Shown here one piece after another: positions 25,179 through 33,305 of a stretch of DNA of 64,000 bases; position 1 is the first letter of the stretch; each line of letters opens with the position of its first letter. The translations under genes and the position numbers were made by a program. The notes beneath the pieces are model-generated. The model had not been told where the DNA came from. It did no database searches and saw nothing but the letters and a program-made list of their open reading frames with translations. Source of the DNA: Desnuesiella massiliensis (GTDB lineage Bacteria > Bacillota > Clostridia > Clostridiales > Clostridiaceae); assembly GCF_001403615.1 (NCBI RefSeq), contig NZ_LN879457.1, positions 992,001 to 1,056,000 on the forward strand, read 5' to 3'.

Positions 25179-26296
25179 AAATTTCCATAAACCATAGAGA
25201 ACATAAGCTTTACGATATTACTTCCACAACTTGATTTATCAAATTTATAACAATTATCCTTCATTTCTTTTAGTTTGTTTGAAGATCCTAGTAAATCTTC
25301 AATGATGTTTTTACATTCCTTACCGTTACCTAGGCTTACTGCTAGATTATTTCTTAATAGAAAGTCAGCATTTTTTTCTTCTTGACCTGGAATGGCAGAA
25401 AAAATAGCTAAAGGGATCTTACAGATTAAAGCTTCAGACACTGTAAGACCTCCAGGTTTAGTTACTAATAAATCGCAAGCTTGCATATATTTATTTACTT
25501 CATTAGTATAACCAATGATTCTTGTTTCTTTAGAACTATTTTTTACTTCATTTAGAAGGGTAGAAAATAGCTTCTTATTATTGCCTGTAATGGTGATTAT
25601 CTGAAAAGGAAGATCTATTTTTGAGATTTCTCTATAAACTTCAAGCAAATTCCCCATGCCAAGACTTCCACCCATTAACAGCAAAGTATTTTTTTCTGTA
25701 TTAAGATTTAATGCTTTTAAAGTTTGGCATCTATCGTGTTCTATTAAAAAATCTGGATGAACAGGGATGCCTAATGGATAAATAGTATTAGGATTTACAC
25801 CTCTAAGCTCCATTTCTGATACCATATCTTCGTTTGAAACAACATAAGCATCTATAGCTGGATGAATCCAGAAGCTATGAGGAGCATAGTCAGTAAGTAT
25901 AGATATTACTTTTTTTAATATCCTACCTTTAGTTTTTAATATTGATAGCATCTCAGTAGAAAAAGGATGAGTTGATACAATTAGATCTGGATTAAAGCTA
26001 TCAATAAGAGGTAATAGTTTATAAGCTAGCATCTCATTTACCTTATTAGTAACATTAGCTAAAGCATCATCATTTTCAGCATAGTTATATAAAGCTCCAA
26101 ATATGGAGGGATATATCTTTAAACTTTTTAAATAGCTTCCTATGATAACTTTATCTAGTATAGGATTTATGTATCTTATGGTGTCAACAATTTTTACTAC
26201 TGAAGTTGGCGAATTAATTAGAGTATGGGCTTTAACTGCTTCAGCAGCGTTCATGTGACCTCCTCCAGCAGATACTGACAAAATTAGCAATCGCAT
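25169..26296 (-). CDS. MGDG synthase/UgtP-family glycosyltransferase
   Basis: This 375-residue GT28-type enzyme begins RLLILSVSAGGGHMNAAEA, the acceptor-domain start of monogalactosyldiacylglycerol synthase and UgtP (diglucosyldiacylglycerol synthase). Later blocks LLMGGSLGMGN and TKPGGLTVSEAL bind the nucleotide sugar. It probably adds sugar to diacylglycerol at the membrane inner face, supplying glycolipid or lipoteichoic-acid anchor. ATG 26296 follows AAAGGTG by eight bases. Substrate choice (glucose or galactose) is not decidable. Confidence 0.88.
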   Translation of the reverse strand: MRLLILSVSAGGGHMNAAEAVKAHTLINSPTSVVKIVDTIRYINPILDKVIIGSYLKSLKIYPSIFGALYNYAENDDALANVTNKVNEMLAYKLLPLIDSFNPDLIVSTHPFSTEMLSILKTKGRILKKVISILTDYAPHSFWIHPAIDAYVVSNEDMVSEMELRGVNPNTIYPLGIPVHPDFLIEHDRCQTLKALNLNTEKNTLLLMGGSLGMGNLLEVYREISKIDLPFQIITITGNNKKLFSTLLNEVKNSSKETRIIGYTNEVNKYMQACDLLVTKPGGLTVSEALICKIPLAIFSAIPGQEEKNADFLLRNNLAVSLGNGKECKNIIEDLLGSSNKLKEMKDNCYKFDKSSCGSNIVKLMFSMVYGNLKS

Positions 26297-26458
26297 TAAT
26301 TTCACACCTTTAGTTAGTTATTTAATATGAGTACATTGATATTATAATACATTATGAATAACATACGCAATAAATACAAATACTACCACAAGAGATAAAG
26401 AAATTCTTATATCTATTATACAAGATTTTGTTAGATTTAGAAGGAGGTAGATTGGTTT

Positions 26459-27832
26459 ATGAAAATAAGTATAGCAAAAAAAAGAATAATTTATACACTT
26501 GCAGTTACTTTGGTAGTAGTATTTTCTACAACCTTTGCTATATTAATGACATTAGAAAGAACTGATTATAGGAATTATCTTCAAGGTGAATATAGTAAGA
26601 ACATGTATGAATTAATAAATTCAGTCCAGAATATTGAAGATGATTTATCAAAAGTTGCGGTGGCTGGAACAAAGGATCAAAATATAGCAATCTTTGAGGA
26701 GATATTTAGATATGCAAGCAATGCTAGTGATAAGTTACATTCCCTTCCCATACCTATAGAAACCCAAAGTGAGACTAGTAGATTTTTAGGTCAGGTAGGA
26801 GATTTCTGTCATGCTTTAATAAGATCTTCTATGGAAGGTAAGGAACTTAGTGATGAGCAATATGCTTTAATAGATAGCCTAAATAGTCAATCCTATAATT
26901 TAACTCAAAGTCTAGGAAATATACTTCAGCAAATTAATGAGGGTAGAGTTCAGTGGGGAGAGATAAGAAAAAAGGTTTCCGGAGTTCTTGCAAAGACTGA
27001 TGAAACATTAGTTTCCGAGAAGTTTAAAGGCATTCAAAAGCAAATAACTCAATATCCTGCATTAATATATGATGGGCCTTTTTCTGACAATGTATTAGAA
27101 ATTAGCCCAAGAGTAAACGATGAAAAGGAAGTTCCAAAAGAACAAATAATAGATTTTTTGAAGAAGGTTTTTGGAGAAGATAGGGTAGAAAAAATTGAAG
27201 AGAAAAAAAGTGAAGGAAGCACTAGAATAGAAGCCTATGGCTTTAATATACTATTAAAAGGCAGAAAAAAAGAAGAAAATATAGTGTGTGATGTTAGCAA
27301 AAAAGGTGGAAAGATCATATACTTGTTAGATAATAAATCTATGAATAAGCCAACTATAGATGAAGAAAAGGCAAAAGACATAGGAACAAATTTTTTGAAA
27401 AATATAGGTTATAAAAGTATGACACCTACATATGCACTTAAGTATGAAGATACCATGGTTATAAGCTACGTATACAACATTGAAGATATAGCAGTTTATA
27501 CCGATCAAGTAAAGCTTAAAATAGCTTTAGATGATGGTAGTATAATAGGTATGGAGGCAGAAAAATATCTAGTTTCTCATATTGAAAATAGAAACTTACC
27601 GCAAATAAAAGTATCGGCAGAAGAGGGAAGAAAAAAAATAGGAAAGAATGTTAAAATAAATAACATAAGACTTGCAATAATTCCTACAGAGCTTAACGCT
27701 GAAGTTTTATGCTATGAATATACTGCAACCCATAAAGATGATGTATTTAAAGTCTATATTAATGTTGTAAACGGAGAACCTCAGCGAATAATGAAGATTA
27801 TAAATACGCCTAATGGACAATTAACTATGTAG
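26459..27832 (+). CDS. ypeB: Germination protein YpeB
   Basis: This 457-residue protein has an N-terminal membrane anchor (about residues 10-28), a helical region, and two or three C-terminal PepSY-like repeats (for example EKAKDIGTNFLKNIGYKSM). YpeB stabilises and places the cortex-lytic enzyme SleB in the spore. Bacillus has sleB directly upstream, but here the upstream neighbour is a divergent glycosyltransferase and no sleB is in the window. AAGGAGGTAG precedes the ATG. Confidence 0.92.
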   Translation: MKISIAKKRIIYTLAVTLVVVFSTTFAILMTLERTDYRNYLQGEYSKNMYELINSVQNIEDDLSKVAVAGTKDQNIAIFEEIFRYASNASDKLHSLPIPIETQSETSRFLGQVGDFCHALIRSSMEGKELSDEQYALIDSLNSQSYNLTQSLGNILQQINEGRVQWGEIRKKVSGVLAKTDETLVSEKFKGIQKQITQYPALIYDGPFSDNVLEISPRVNDEKEVPKEQIIDFLKKVFGEDRVEKIEEKKSEGSTRIEAYGFNILLKGRKKEENIVCDVSKKGGKIIYLLDNKSMNKPTIDEEKAKDIGTNFLKNIGYKSMTPTYALKYEDTMVISYVYNIEDIAVYTDQVKLKIALDDGSIIGMEAEKYLVSHIENRNLPQIKVSAEEGRKKIGKNVKINNIRLAIIPTELNAEVLCYEYTATHKDDVFKVYINVVNGEPQRIMKIINTPNGQLTM

Positions 27833-27924
27833 GTTCTTATAAAATATTATTAGGAAATATATTGATAAATGTATATAAAATTAATAAACTATATTCTATA
27901 ATAAAGGTAATAAATGTGGAGTTG

Positions 27925-27953
27925 TAATAAGCTCTTTTAATAGGAGCTTATTA
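27925..27953 (+). promoter_or_regulatory. Leader hairpin upstream of PP-loop gene
   Basis: A 10-bp perfect stem (TAATAAGCTC/GAGCTTATTA) extends with mismatches toward GTGGAG...CTTCAC. No T-run follows, and the stem ends about 36 bp before the next start codon, so it may act on that gene's mRNA. The role is unknown. Confidence 0.4.
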
Positions 27954-27989
27954 TAGCTTCTTCACAAATTTTATTATAGGAGTGAACTT

Positions 27990-28976
27990 ATGAGTAAAGC
28001 TTTAGCGATGATATCAGGAGGACTTGATAGTATATTAGCTGCTAAATTAATTAAAGAACAAGGAATTGAAGTAATAGGAATCTGTTTTCAGTCCTATTTT
28101 TTTAAGGCTAATAATGCAATAAGAATGTGTGAGCAAATCCAAATTCCACTAAAAGTAGTTGATTTTTCTAAGCATCACTTTGATATGGTACAAAACCCGA
28201 AATATGGATATGGGAAAAATATGAATCCTTGCATCGATTGTCACTCAATGATGATGAACTATTGTGGTGATCTTCTAAGCCAATATAAAGCAGACTTTAT
28301 AATAACCGGAGAAGTATTAAATCAAAGACCCATGTCACAAAATAAGCGCTCCTTAGAGATTGTAAAGAATCAATCTGGATTTAGTAATAAAATATTGCGA
28401 CCCTTGTGTGCTAAGAATTTAGAGCCTACTGAAATGGAGTTAAATGGGTTAGTTAATAGGGATAAATTATTAGACATTTCAGGAAGAAGCAGGCAAAGAC
28501 AAATGGAATTGGCTAAACAGTGGAATATAATAGATTATCCTTCACCAGCAGGTGGCTGCAAGCTTACAGAGCCTAATTTTTCAGCTAGACTAAAAGACTT
28601 AATACAAAATGAAAAAGAAATAGATGAAAGTAATATAGAAATTTTAAACTATGGAAGACATTTTAGAGTTTTTCCAGGAACAAAAGTCATTGTTGGTAGA
28701 ACTGCTGATGAGAGTAAAAAATTAAGAAAATATATGAAAAATAATGATTTTGAGATTTTTCCTAGAAACTTTTCTGGTGCATTAGTAATTTTAAGAGGAG
28801 TTATAAATGAGGATACCATTAAAATTGCAGCATCTTTATCTGCCAGGTATTGCAGAGGTAATAAAGAAGAGGAGTTAGAAATTAAATATAAAAAATATAG
28901 CACTTCTAAGTATAGTTTTACCACAGTAGCACCTATATCATTAGAAGAAATAAATAAATATTCAATAAATAAATAA
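27990..28976 (+). CDS. PP-loop ATPase, probable tRNA thiolation enzyme (ThiI/MnmA-like)
   Basis: This 328-residue protein has the PP-loop SGGLDSILAAKL that activates a tRNA base with ATP, a CIDCH Cys pair, and an internal GGCKLTEPNF segment, as in MnmA/ThiI-like thiolation enzymes. The C-terminal approximately 100 residues (FRVFPGTKVIVGRTADESKKL) resemble the NFACT-R/DUF814 RNA-binding domain. Many clostridial copies are labelled tRNA 2-thiouridylase. The exact base and position are not provable here. The ATG follows ATAGGAGTG; the next gene begins 33 bp later. Confidence 0.75.
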   Translation: MSKALAMISGGLDSILAAKLIKEQGIEVIGICFQSYFFKANNAIRMCEQIQIPLKVVDFSKHHFDMVQNPKYGYGKNMNPCIDCHSMMMNYCGDLLSQYKADFIITGEVLNQRPMSQNKRSLEIVKNQSGFSNKILRPLCAKNLEPTEMELNGLVNRDKLLDISGRSRQRQMELAKQWNIIDYPSPAGGCKLTEPNFSARLKDLIQNEKEIDESNIEILNYGRHFRVFPGTKVIVGRTADESKKLRKYMKNNDFEIFPRNFSGALVILRGVINEDTIKIAASLSARYCRGNKEEELEIKYKKYSTSKYSFTTVAPISLEEINKYSINK

Positions 28977-29009
28977 TAGGTTAAATTTATAGAAATGGAG
29001 AGGATTTTT

Positions 29010-29423
29010 ATGGATAAAAAAGCACTAATATCTATATCCAGTGCTCAAAAAGAAAGCAAGGAAGATAAAATAGAAGTAGTAACACCAGGTAAGTTTTATA
29101 AAGAAGAGGATACTTATTATGCAGTATATGATGAAACAGAAATATCAGGTATGGAAGGTACAACCACAACATTGCAGATATGGCCAAATAAATTATCCTT
29201 AGTCAGAATCGGTACTACTAGTGCTAAAATGGAATTTGAAAAGAATAGTCCATGCACTACACTGTACAATACTCCTTACGGCATGTTGGAAATAAAAATT
29301 GAAACTAATGACTTAAAAGTAGAAGTAGGGGATGGTGGGGGAGAAATATCAGTGAATTATAATATGAGTATAGCTGGACAAAAACCTCAAAATACCGAGC
29401 TGCAGATAAAAATCAAATCTTAA
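29010..29423 (+). CDS. DUF1934 (YwiB-like) beta-barrel protein
   Basis: This 137-residue protein matches the DUF1934/YwiB family: an eight-stranded barrel relative of the lipocalin/calycin fold, with conserved YYAVYDETEISGMEGTTTT and NTPYG blocks. Function is unknown; in many Firmicutes it lies beside argS, which is not seen here. ATG 29010 is used because GGAGAGG lies before it; the ATG at 28995 overlaps that site. Confidence 0.85.
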   Translation: MDKKALISISSAQKESKEDKIEVVTPGKFYKEEDTYYAVYDETEISGMEGTTTTLQIWPNKLSLVRIGTTSAKMEFEKNSPCTTLYNTPYGMLEIKIETNDLKVEVGDGGGEISVNYNMSIAGQKPQNTELQIKIKS

Positions 29424-29438
29424 TGCTGGTAAAGATGT

Positions 29439-30398
29439 ATGTATGAAAATATGTTCTCTAAATCTAAGCAGGACTTTAATAGTATTATTACTAATGATGT
29501 TACTATGAAAGAGTTGATAAATAAAGCGAAAAAAGTTAGTTTGGGAAACTCTCCTATTCTTATTTATGGAGAAACTGGTGTAGGTAAGGAAATTTTTGTA
29601 CAGGCTATACATAATAATTCATTAAGGAAGGATAAAAAAATTCTAGCTTTAAATTGTGCAGCCATACCGACAAATTTAATGGAAGCCATGCTTTTTGGAA
29701 TTGAAAAAGGAAGCTTTACAGGTGCCTTAAATAGAGTTGGTTTATTAGAAAGTGTAAGTGAGGGGACTTTATACCTAGATGAACTTAATTCCATGCCTAT
29801 TGAATTACAAGGTAAACTTTTAAGAGTAATTGAAGAAAATACTATAAAAAGGGTTGGGAATACTAATACTATAGATATGAATATAAGATTTATATGTTCT
29901 TTTAATGAGGACCCTGAGGGGTGTATAAGTAGAGGTACAATTAGAAAGGACTTATACTATAGACTTAATGTGATTAGATTAAATATACCACCCTTAAGAG
30001 AACGAAAAGAAGATATATATATACTCATAGATTATTTTATAAAAAAATATAATAATAAATTTAAGGGTAATATAAAAGGAGTAACAAAAGAAGTCATGCA
30101 TCAGTTTTTAAAATATGACTGGCCAGGAAATGTTAGAGAATTAGAAAACTCTTTAGAAGCACTGTTTAATTATAAATCACAAGGATTTTTTGAATTAGAA
30201 GATTTAAAAAACATAGACAGCTGTATTCTATGCATGAAAAGAAAATCTTTAAAAGAAAGAGTAGAAGAGGTAGAAAAAGAATATATTAAGGAAGCGCTTA
30301 TTATTGGAGGGTTTAATATAACAAAAGCAGCGGAAATACTTGATATGCCTAGACAAACCTTACAGTATAAGATTAAGAAATACAAATTAGATGAGTAA
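29439..30398 (+). CDS. Sigma-54-dependent activator lacking a sensor domain
   Basis: This 319-residue protein is a bare AAA+ sigma-54 activator: Walker A GETGVGKE near residue 46, the sigma-54 contact loop as GSFTGA (canonical GAFTGA), Walker B LYLDEL, the arginine-finger region, then a Fis-type helix-turn-helix (ITKAAEILDMPRQTLQYKI). No PAS, GAF or receiver domain precedes it; only about 20 residues lie before the AAA+ start, as in PspF. Activity would need a separate partner protein or constant activity. Its target is unknown; I saw no obvious sigma-54 site nearby. The ribosome site is weak. Confidence 0.88.
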   Translation: MYENMFSKSKQDFNSIITNDVTMKELINKAKKVSLGNSPILIYGETGVGKEIFVQAIHNNSLRKDKKILALNCAAIPTNLMEAMLFGIEKGSFTGALNRVGLLESVSEGTLYLDELNSMPIELQGKLLRVIEENTIKRVGNTNTIDMNIRFICSFNEDPEGCISRGTIRKDLYYRLNVIRLNIPPLRERKEDIYILIDYFIKKYNNKFKGNIKGVTKEVMHQFLKYDWPGNVRELENSLEALFNYKSQGFFELEDLKNIDSCILCMKRKSLKERVEEVEKEYIKEALIIGGFNITKAAEILDMPRQTLQYKIKKYKLDE

Positions 30399-30445
30399 AA
30401 CATATTAGTTCAATTTTCGGAATTTAATTAAAATAAGATTTTAAG

Positions 30446-30470
30446 AAAAAGCGACGAAGGTCGCTTTTTT
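30446..30470 (+). terminator. Terminator after sigma-54 activator
   Basis: AAAAAGCGAC/GTCGCTTTTT with GAAG loop and T-run. Confidence 0.92.
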
Positions 30471-30539
30471 CAATTTAAAAGTTTAAATTTTAAAAAATTA
30501 GACCATAATTATAAAAAGATTATAAAAGAGAGGGATTAT

Positions 30540-30830
30540 ATGAGCAAAAAAGATGAATACTATAAGATAATAGATTTTCTATGTGAGTACAACAATATAT
30601 CAGAAGAAAAATTATATACTTTATTAAAAAAGCAAGAGTTAAGGTATCTATTATTCCTTTTATTAAAAAAACATAAATGTACAGATAAAAATATTCTAGT
30701 AAATTTATTTGGTAATGATTCAGAAAGAGTTAATTTGAATTTTAGAAAGGCAGAAGAAAAATTTTTAGTAAATAGAGATTTTAGGGAAAAATATTTTGAA
30801 ATAGAAGAAGAGATAAAAAAAATAATATAA
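30540..30830 (+). CDS. Hypothetical helical protein upstream of pyrG
   Basis: 96 residues, highly charged and predicted all-helical, with no Cys pairs or membrane helix visible beyond one Cys-rich start (DFLCEYN). GAGAGGG precedes the ATG. In Bacillus the RNA polymerase delta subunit gene rpoE lies here, but this product lacks the acidic tail of delta and I do not equate them. Function is not recognised. Confidence 0.6.
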   Translation: MSKKDEYYKIIDFLCEYNNISEEKLYTLLKKQELRYLLFLLLKKHKCTDKNILVNLFGNDSERVNLNFRKAEEKFLVNRDFREKYFEIEEEIKKII

Positions 30831-30901
30831 AAAATCAAAAAATAGTAGAATAAATGAAAAAGATATGATAATATATTATTTATGTTTTTGAACACAAATA
30901 A

Positions 30902-30932
30902 CCCATTGTATTCAATAGGGTAATTTCTATTG
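30902..30932 (+). promoter_or_regulatory. pyrG leader with two competing hairpins
   Basis: CAATAGGG (30913-30920) can pair either with upstream CCCATTG (30902-30908) or, through CAATAG, with downstream CTATTG (30927-30932). The two pairings exclude each other. pyrG is attenuation-controlled by CTP in Bacillus, but neither hairpin here is followed by a U-run, so the known mechanism is not reproduced. Confidence 0.35.
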
Positions 30933-30986
30933 TAATACTAATTTGTCTAAAAGTCAATATATTTTTTTGAAAAATGGAGGGTTTAC

Positions 30987-32594
30987 ATGAATACGAAATA
31001 TGTTTTTGTCACAGGCGGAGTAGTATCATCGCTAGGAAAAGGAATAACAGCTGCATCTTTAGGAAGATTATTAAAAAATAGAGGGCTAAAGGTATCTATT
31101 CAAAAATTTGATCCCTATTTAAATGTAGATCCAGGAACTATGAGTCCATATCAGCATGGAGAAGTATTCGTAACGGATGATGGAGCAGAGACGGATTTGG
31201 ACTTAGGACATTATGAAAGATTTATTGATGAAAACCTAAGTAAAAATAGTAATGTAACTACTGGCAAGGTATATTGGTCAGTAATCTCTAAGGAAAGAAA
31301 AGGGGAATACCTAGGAGGAACAGTTCAGGTAATACCACATATAACAAATGAAATAAAAAATAGGGTATATAGAGTAGCAAAAGAGAAAGAAATAGATGTA
31401 GTAATAACAGAGATAGGTGGCACCGTTGGAGATATTGAATCCTTGCCTTTTCTTGAGGCTATAAGGCAAATTAAGTATGAGGTTGGAAGAGAGAATGTTT
31501 GTTTTATTCATGTAACATTGGTGCCGTACTTAGGAAAAGCGGGAGAGCTAAAAACAAAGCCCACTCAACATTCTGTTAAAGAACTGAGGAGTATCGGTAT
31601 ACAGCCGGATATTATAGTGTGCAGATCAGAAAAGCCTCTCTCAGAAGATCTAAAGAATAAGATAGGATTATTCTGTAATTTAGAAGGTAAATCAGTTATT
31701 CAAAATTTAGATGCGGAAAATTTATATGAAGTTCCTCTTTTATTACATGAAGAAGGATTAGATAACCTAGTATGTGAAAAGTTAAATTTAGGGTGCAGAG
31801 ACATTGATAATAGTGCTTGGATATCAATGGTAGATAAGTTAAAGAATCTATCAAAAGAAGTAAACATAGCTTTAGTTGGTAAATATGTAGAATTGCATGA
31901 TGCATATATTTCAGTGGTAGAAGCATTAAATCACGGTGGATTAGATAATGGAGTTAATGTTAATATAAAATGGATCAATTCTGTGGATGTAACTAAGGAA
32001 AATGTGGAGGAATTACTAAAAGCTGTCGATGGTATTTTAGTACCAGGGGGCTTTGGGGATAGAGGTATTGAAGGTAAAATTGAAGCTATAAGATGGGCTA
32101 GAGAAAACAAAGTTCCTTTTTTAGGCATATGCTTAGGAATGCAGTGCGCTGTTATTGAATTTGCTAGGAATGTTTTAGGATATGAGGGTGCTAATAGCTC
32201 GGAGATTGATGTTGAAACTACATACCCAGTAATTGATTTAATGCCTGAACAAAAGGATATTGACGAAATGGGTGGAACTATGAGATTAGGCATTTACCCT
32301 TGCAAATTAGATAATGCGAGTTTTTCTTATAAAGCTTATGGAGCGGAATTGATTTATGAAAGACATAGGCATAGGTATGAATTTAATAATGAGTATAGAA
32401 AAAACATTACTGACAATGGAATGAAATTAACAGGAACAAGCCCTGATGGAAGATTAGTAGAGATTGTTGAAGTGGCAGATCATCCTTGGTTTGTAGCAGT
32501 TCAATTTCATCCAGAACTCAAGTCTAGACCTAATAGACCGCATCCTCTTTTTAGAGAGTTTATAAGAGCATCTTTGTCGAATAAAAATAATTAG
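30987..32594 (+). CDS. pyrG: CTP synthase
   Basis: This 535-residue enzyme converts UTP to CTP with glutamine. The N-terminal synthetase domain begins KYVFVTGGVVSSLGKGI; the C-terminal class-I glutaminase has PFLGICLGMQ with the nucleophile Cys and the later VQFHPE. All length and motifs are standard. AATGGAGGG precedes the ATG. The leader holds alternative hairpins. Confidence 0.97.
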   Translation: MNTKYVFVTGGVVSSLGKGITAASLGRLLKNRGLKVSIQKFDPYLNVDPGTMSPYQHGEVFVTDDGAETDLDLGHYERFIDENLSKNSNVTTGKVYWSVISKERKGEYLGGTVQVIPHITNEIKNRVYRVAKEKEIDVVITEIGGTVGDIESLPFLEAIRQIKYEVGRENVCFIHVTLVPYLGKAGELKTKPTQHSVKELRSIGIQPDIIVCRSEKPLSEDLKNKIGLFCNLEGKSVIQNLDAENLYEVPLLLHEEGLDNLVCEKLNLGCRDIDNSAWISMVDKLKNLSKEVNIALVGKYVELHDAYISVVEALNHGGLDNGVNVNIKWINSVDVTKENVEELLKAVDGILVPGGFGDRGIEGKIEAIRWARENKVPFLGICLGMQCAVIEFARNVLGYEGANSSEIDVETTYPVIDLMPEQKDIDEMGGTMRLGIYPCKLDNASFSYKAYGAELIYERHRHRYEFNNEYRKNITDNGMKLTGTSPDGRLVEIVEVADHPWFVAVQFHPELKSRPNRPHPLFREFIRASLSNKNN

Positions 32595-32682
32595 TTTTAC
32601 AGCCCAGTTAAATTTTTCGGAAGGAATTTAATAAAATTTATAGAATTTAATAAATATAAATTTTATTAACGGAGGTGGTTTC

Positions 32683-33027
32683 ATGATACTAAGCTTTGAT
32701 ATTGCAATAGCTATTAAAAATGACTATGGAAGCTATAACATTATAGAAAGCTCATTGTTTCAATTGGATAGTTTATTCATGAATAGCACCATTGTAACTT
32801 TTAAAAAACAAAAAAATAGAGATATACTGCTAAAGTTAATATGTCCTTTATGTGGAGAAAGACATAGTTATGTATGTAATTTTCAAGAAATGATTAATCG
32901 TAATATTATTATTTTAGGTTGCAAAAAACTAGGTACCCCAGTAATTTATTTAGGCAGAACTGAAATAATTTGTGATAGAATACAAAAGTATCATAGAATT
33001 CATAGTGGTGTTTGCGCTATTTTGTAA
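32683..33027 (+). CDS. Conserved hypothetical with CPLCG motif, upstream of rho
   Basis: 114 residues with CPLCGERHSYVC, a likely half zinc-ribbon (three Cys and a His), a further Cys in LGCKK, and no membrane helix. GGAGGTGG precedes the ATG. I do not recognise the family beyond clostridial hypotheticals. A terminator separates it from rho, which has its own promoter. Confidence 0.65.
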   Translation: MILSFDIAIAIKNDYGSYNIIESSLFQLDSLFMNSTIVTFKKQKNRDILLKLICPLCGERHSYVCNFQEMINRNIIILGCKKLGTPVIYLGRTEIICDRIQKYHRIHSGVCAIL

Positions 33028-33041
33028 AACGCAATTAACAG

Positions 33042-33075
33042 AAAGCTTGCAATTGAAAATTTTGCAAGCTTTTTA
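33042..33075 (+). terminator. Terminator upstream of rho
   Basis: AAAGCTTGCAA/TTGCAAGCTTT, an 11-bp stem with T-run. Confidence 0.9.
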
Positions 33076-33096
33076 CTACAATGCAATATTTTTTTC

Positions 33097-33124
33097 TTGA
33101 CGTATTAAGTTATAAGTATATAAT
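33097..33124 (+). promoter_or_regulatory. rho promoter (sigma-A type)
   Basis: TTGACG, 16-bp spacer, TATAAT. It implies a leader of about 175 nt before rho, long enough for autoregulation as known for rho elsewhere. Confidence 0.65.
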
Positions 33125-33305
33125 TTTATATGTATTCAAGTAAAAATTCTATTTATGTATTTGTAAGAATAATTAATCTTTTATTGGTTCATAATGAAAA
33201 TAGGAATTCATTTCATATTTCATTCTTATTCTAACCTTTTTTATTTTCCTTTTTACTTTAGAATGTATAGTTAGGTAAACTTATAAATTATGGAGGTGTG
33301 ATTTT

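Noticed and set aside
29401..29438. Sigma-54 -24/-12 promoter near the AAA+ activator
   Set aside because: No TGGCAC-n5-TTGC-like sequence was seen by eye near the gene.
30560..30895. A 111-codon minus-strand frame opposite the 96-residue gene
   Set aside because: The plus-strand gene has a good ribosome site; the reverse frame is poly-Phe/Leu/Ile low complexity typical of AT-rich antisense.
31931..32293. A 120-codon minus-strand frame inside pyrG
   Set aside because: It is antisense to a complete, highly conserved enzyme, has no ribosome site, and its composition is that expected of the reverse frame.
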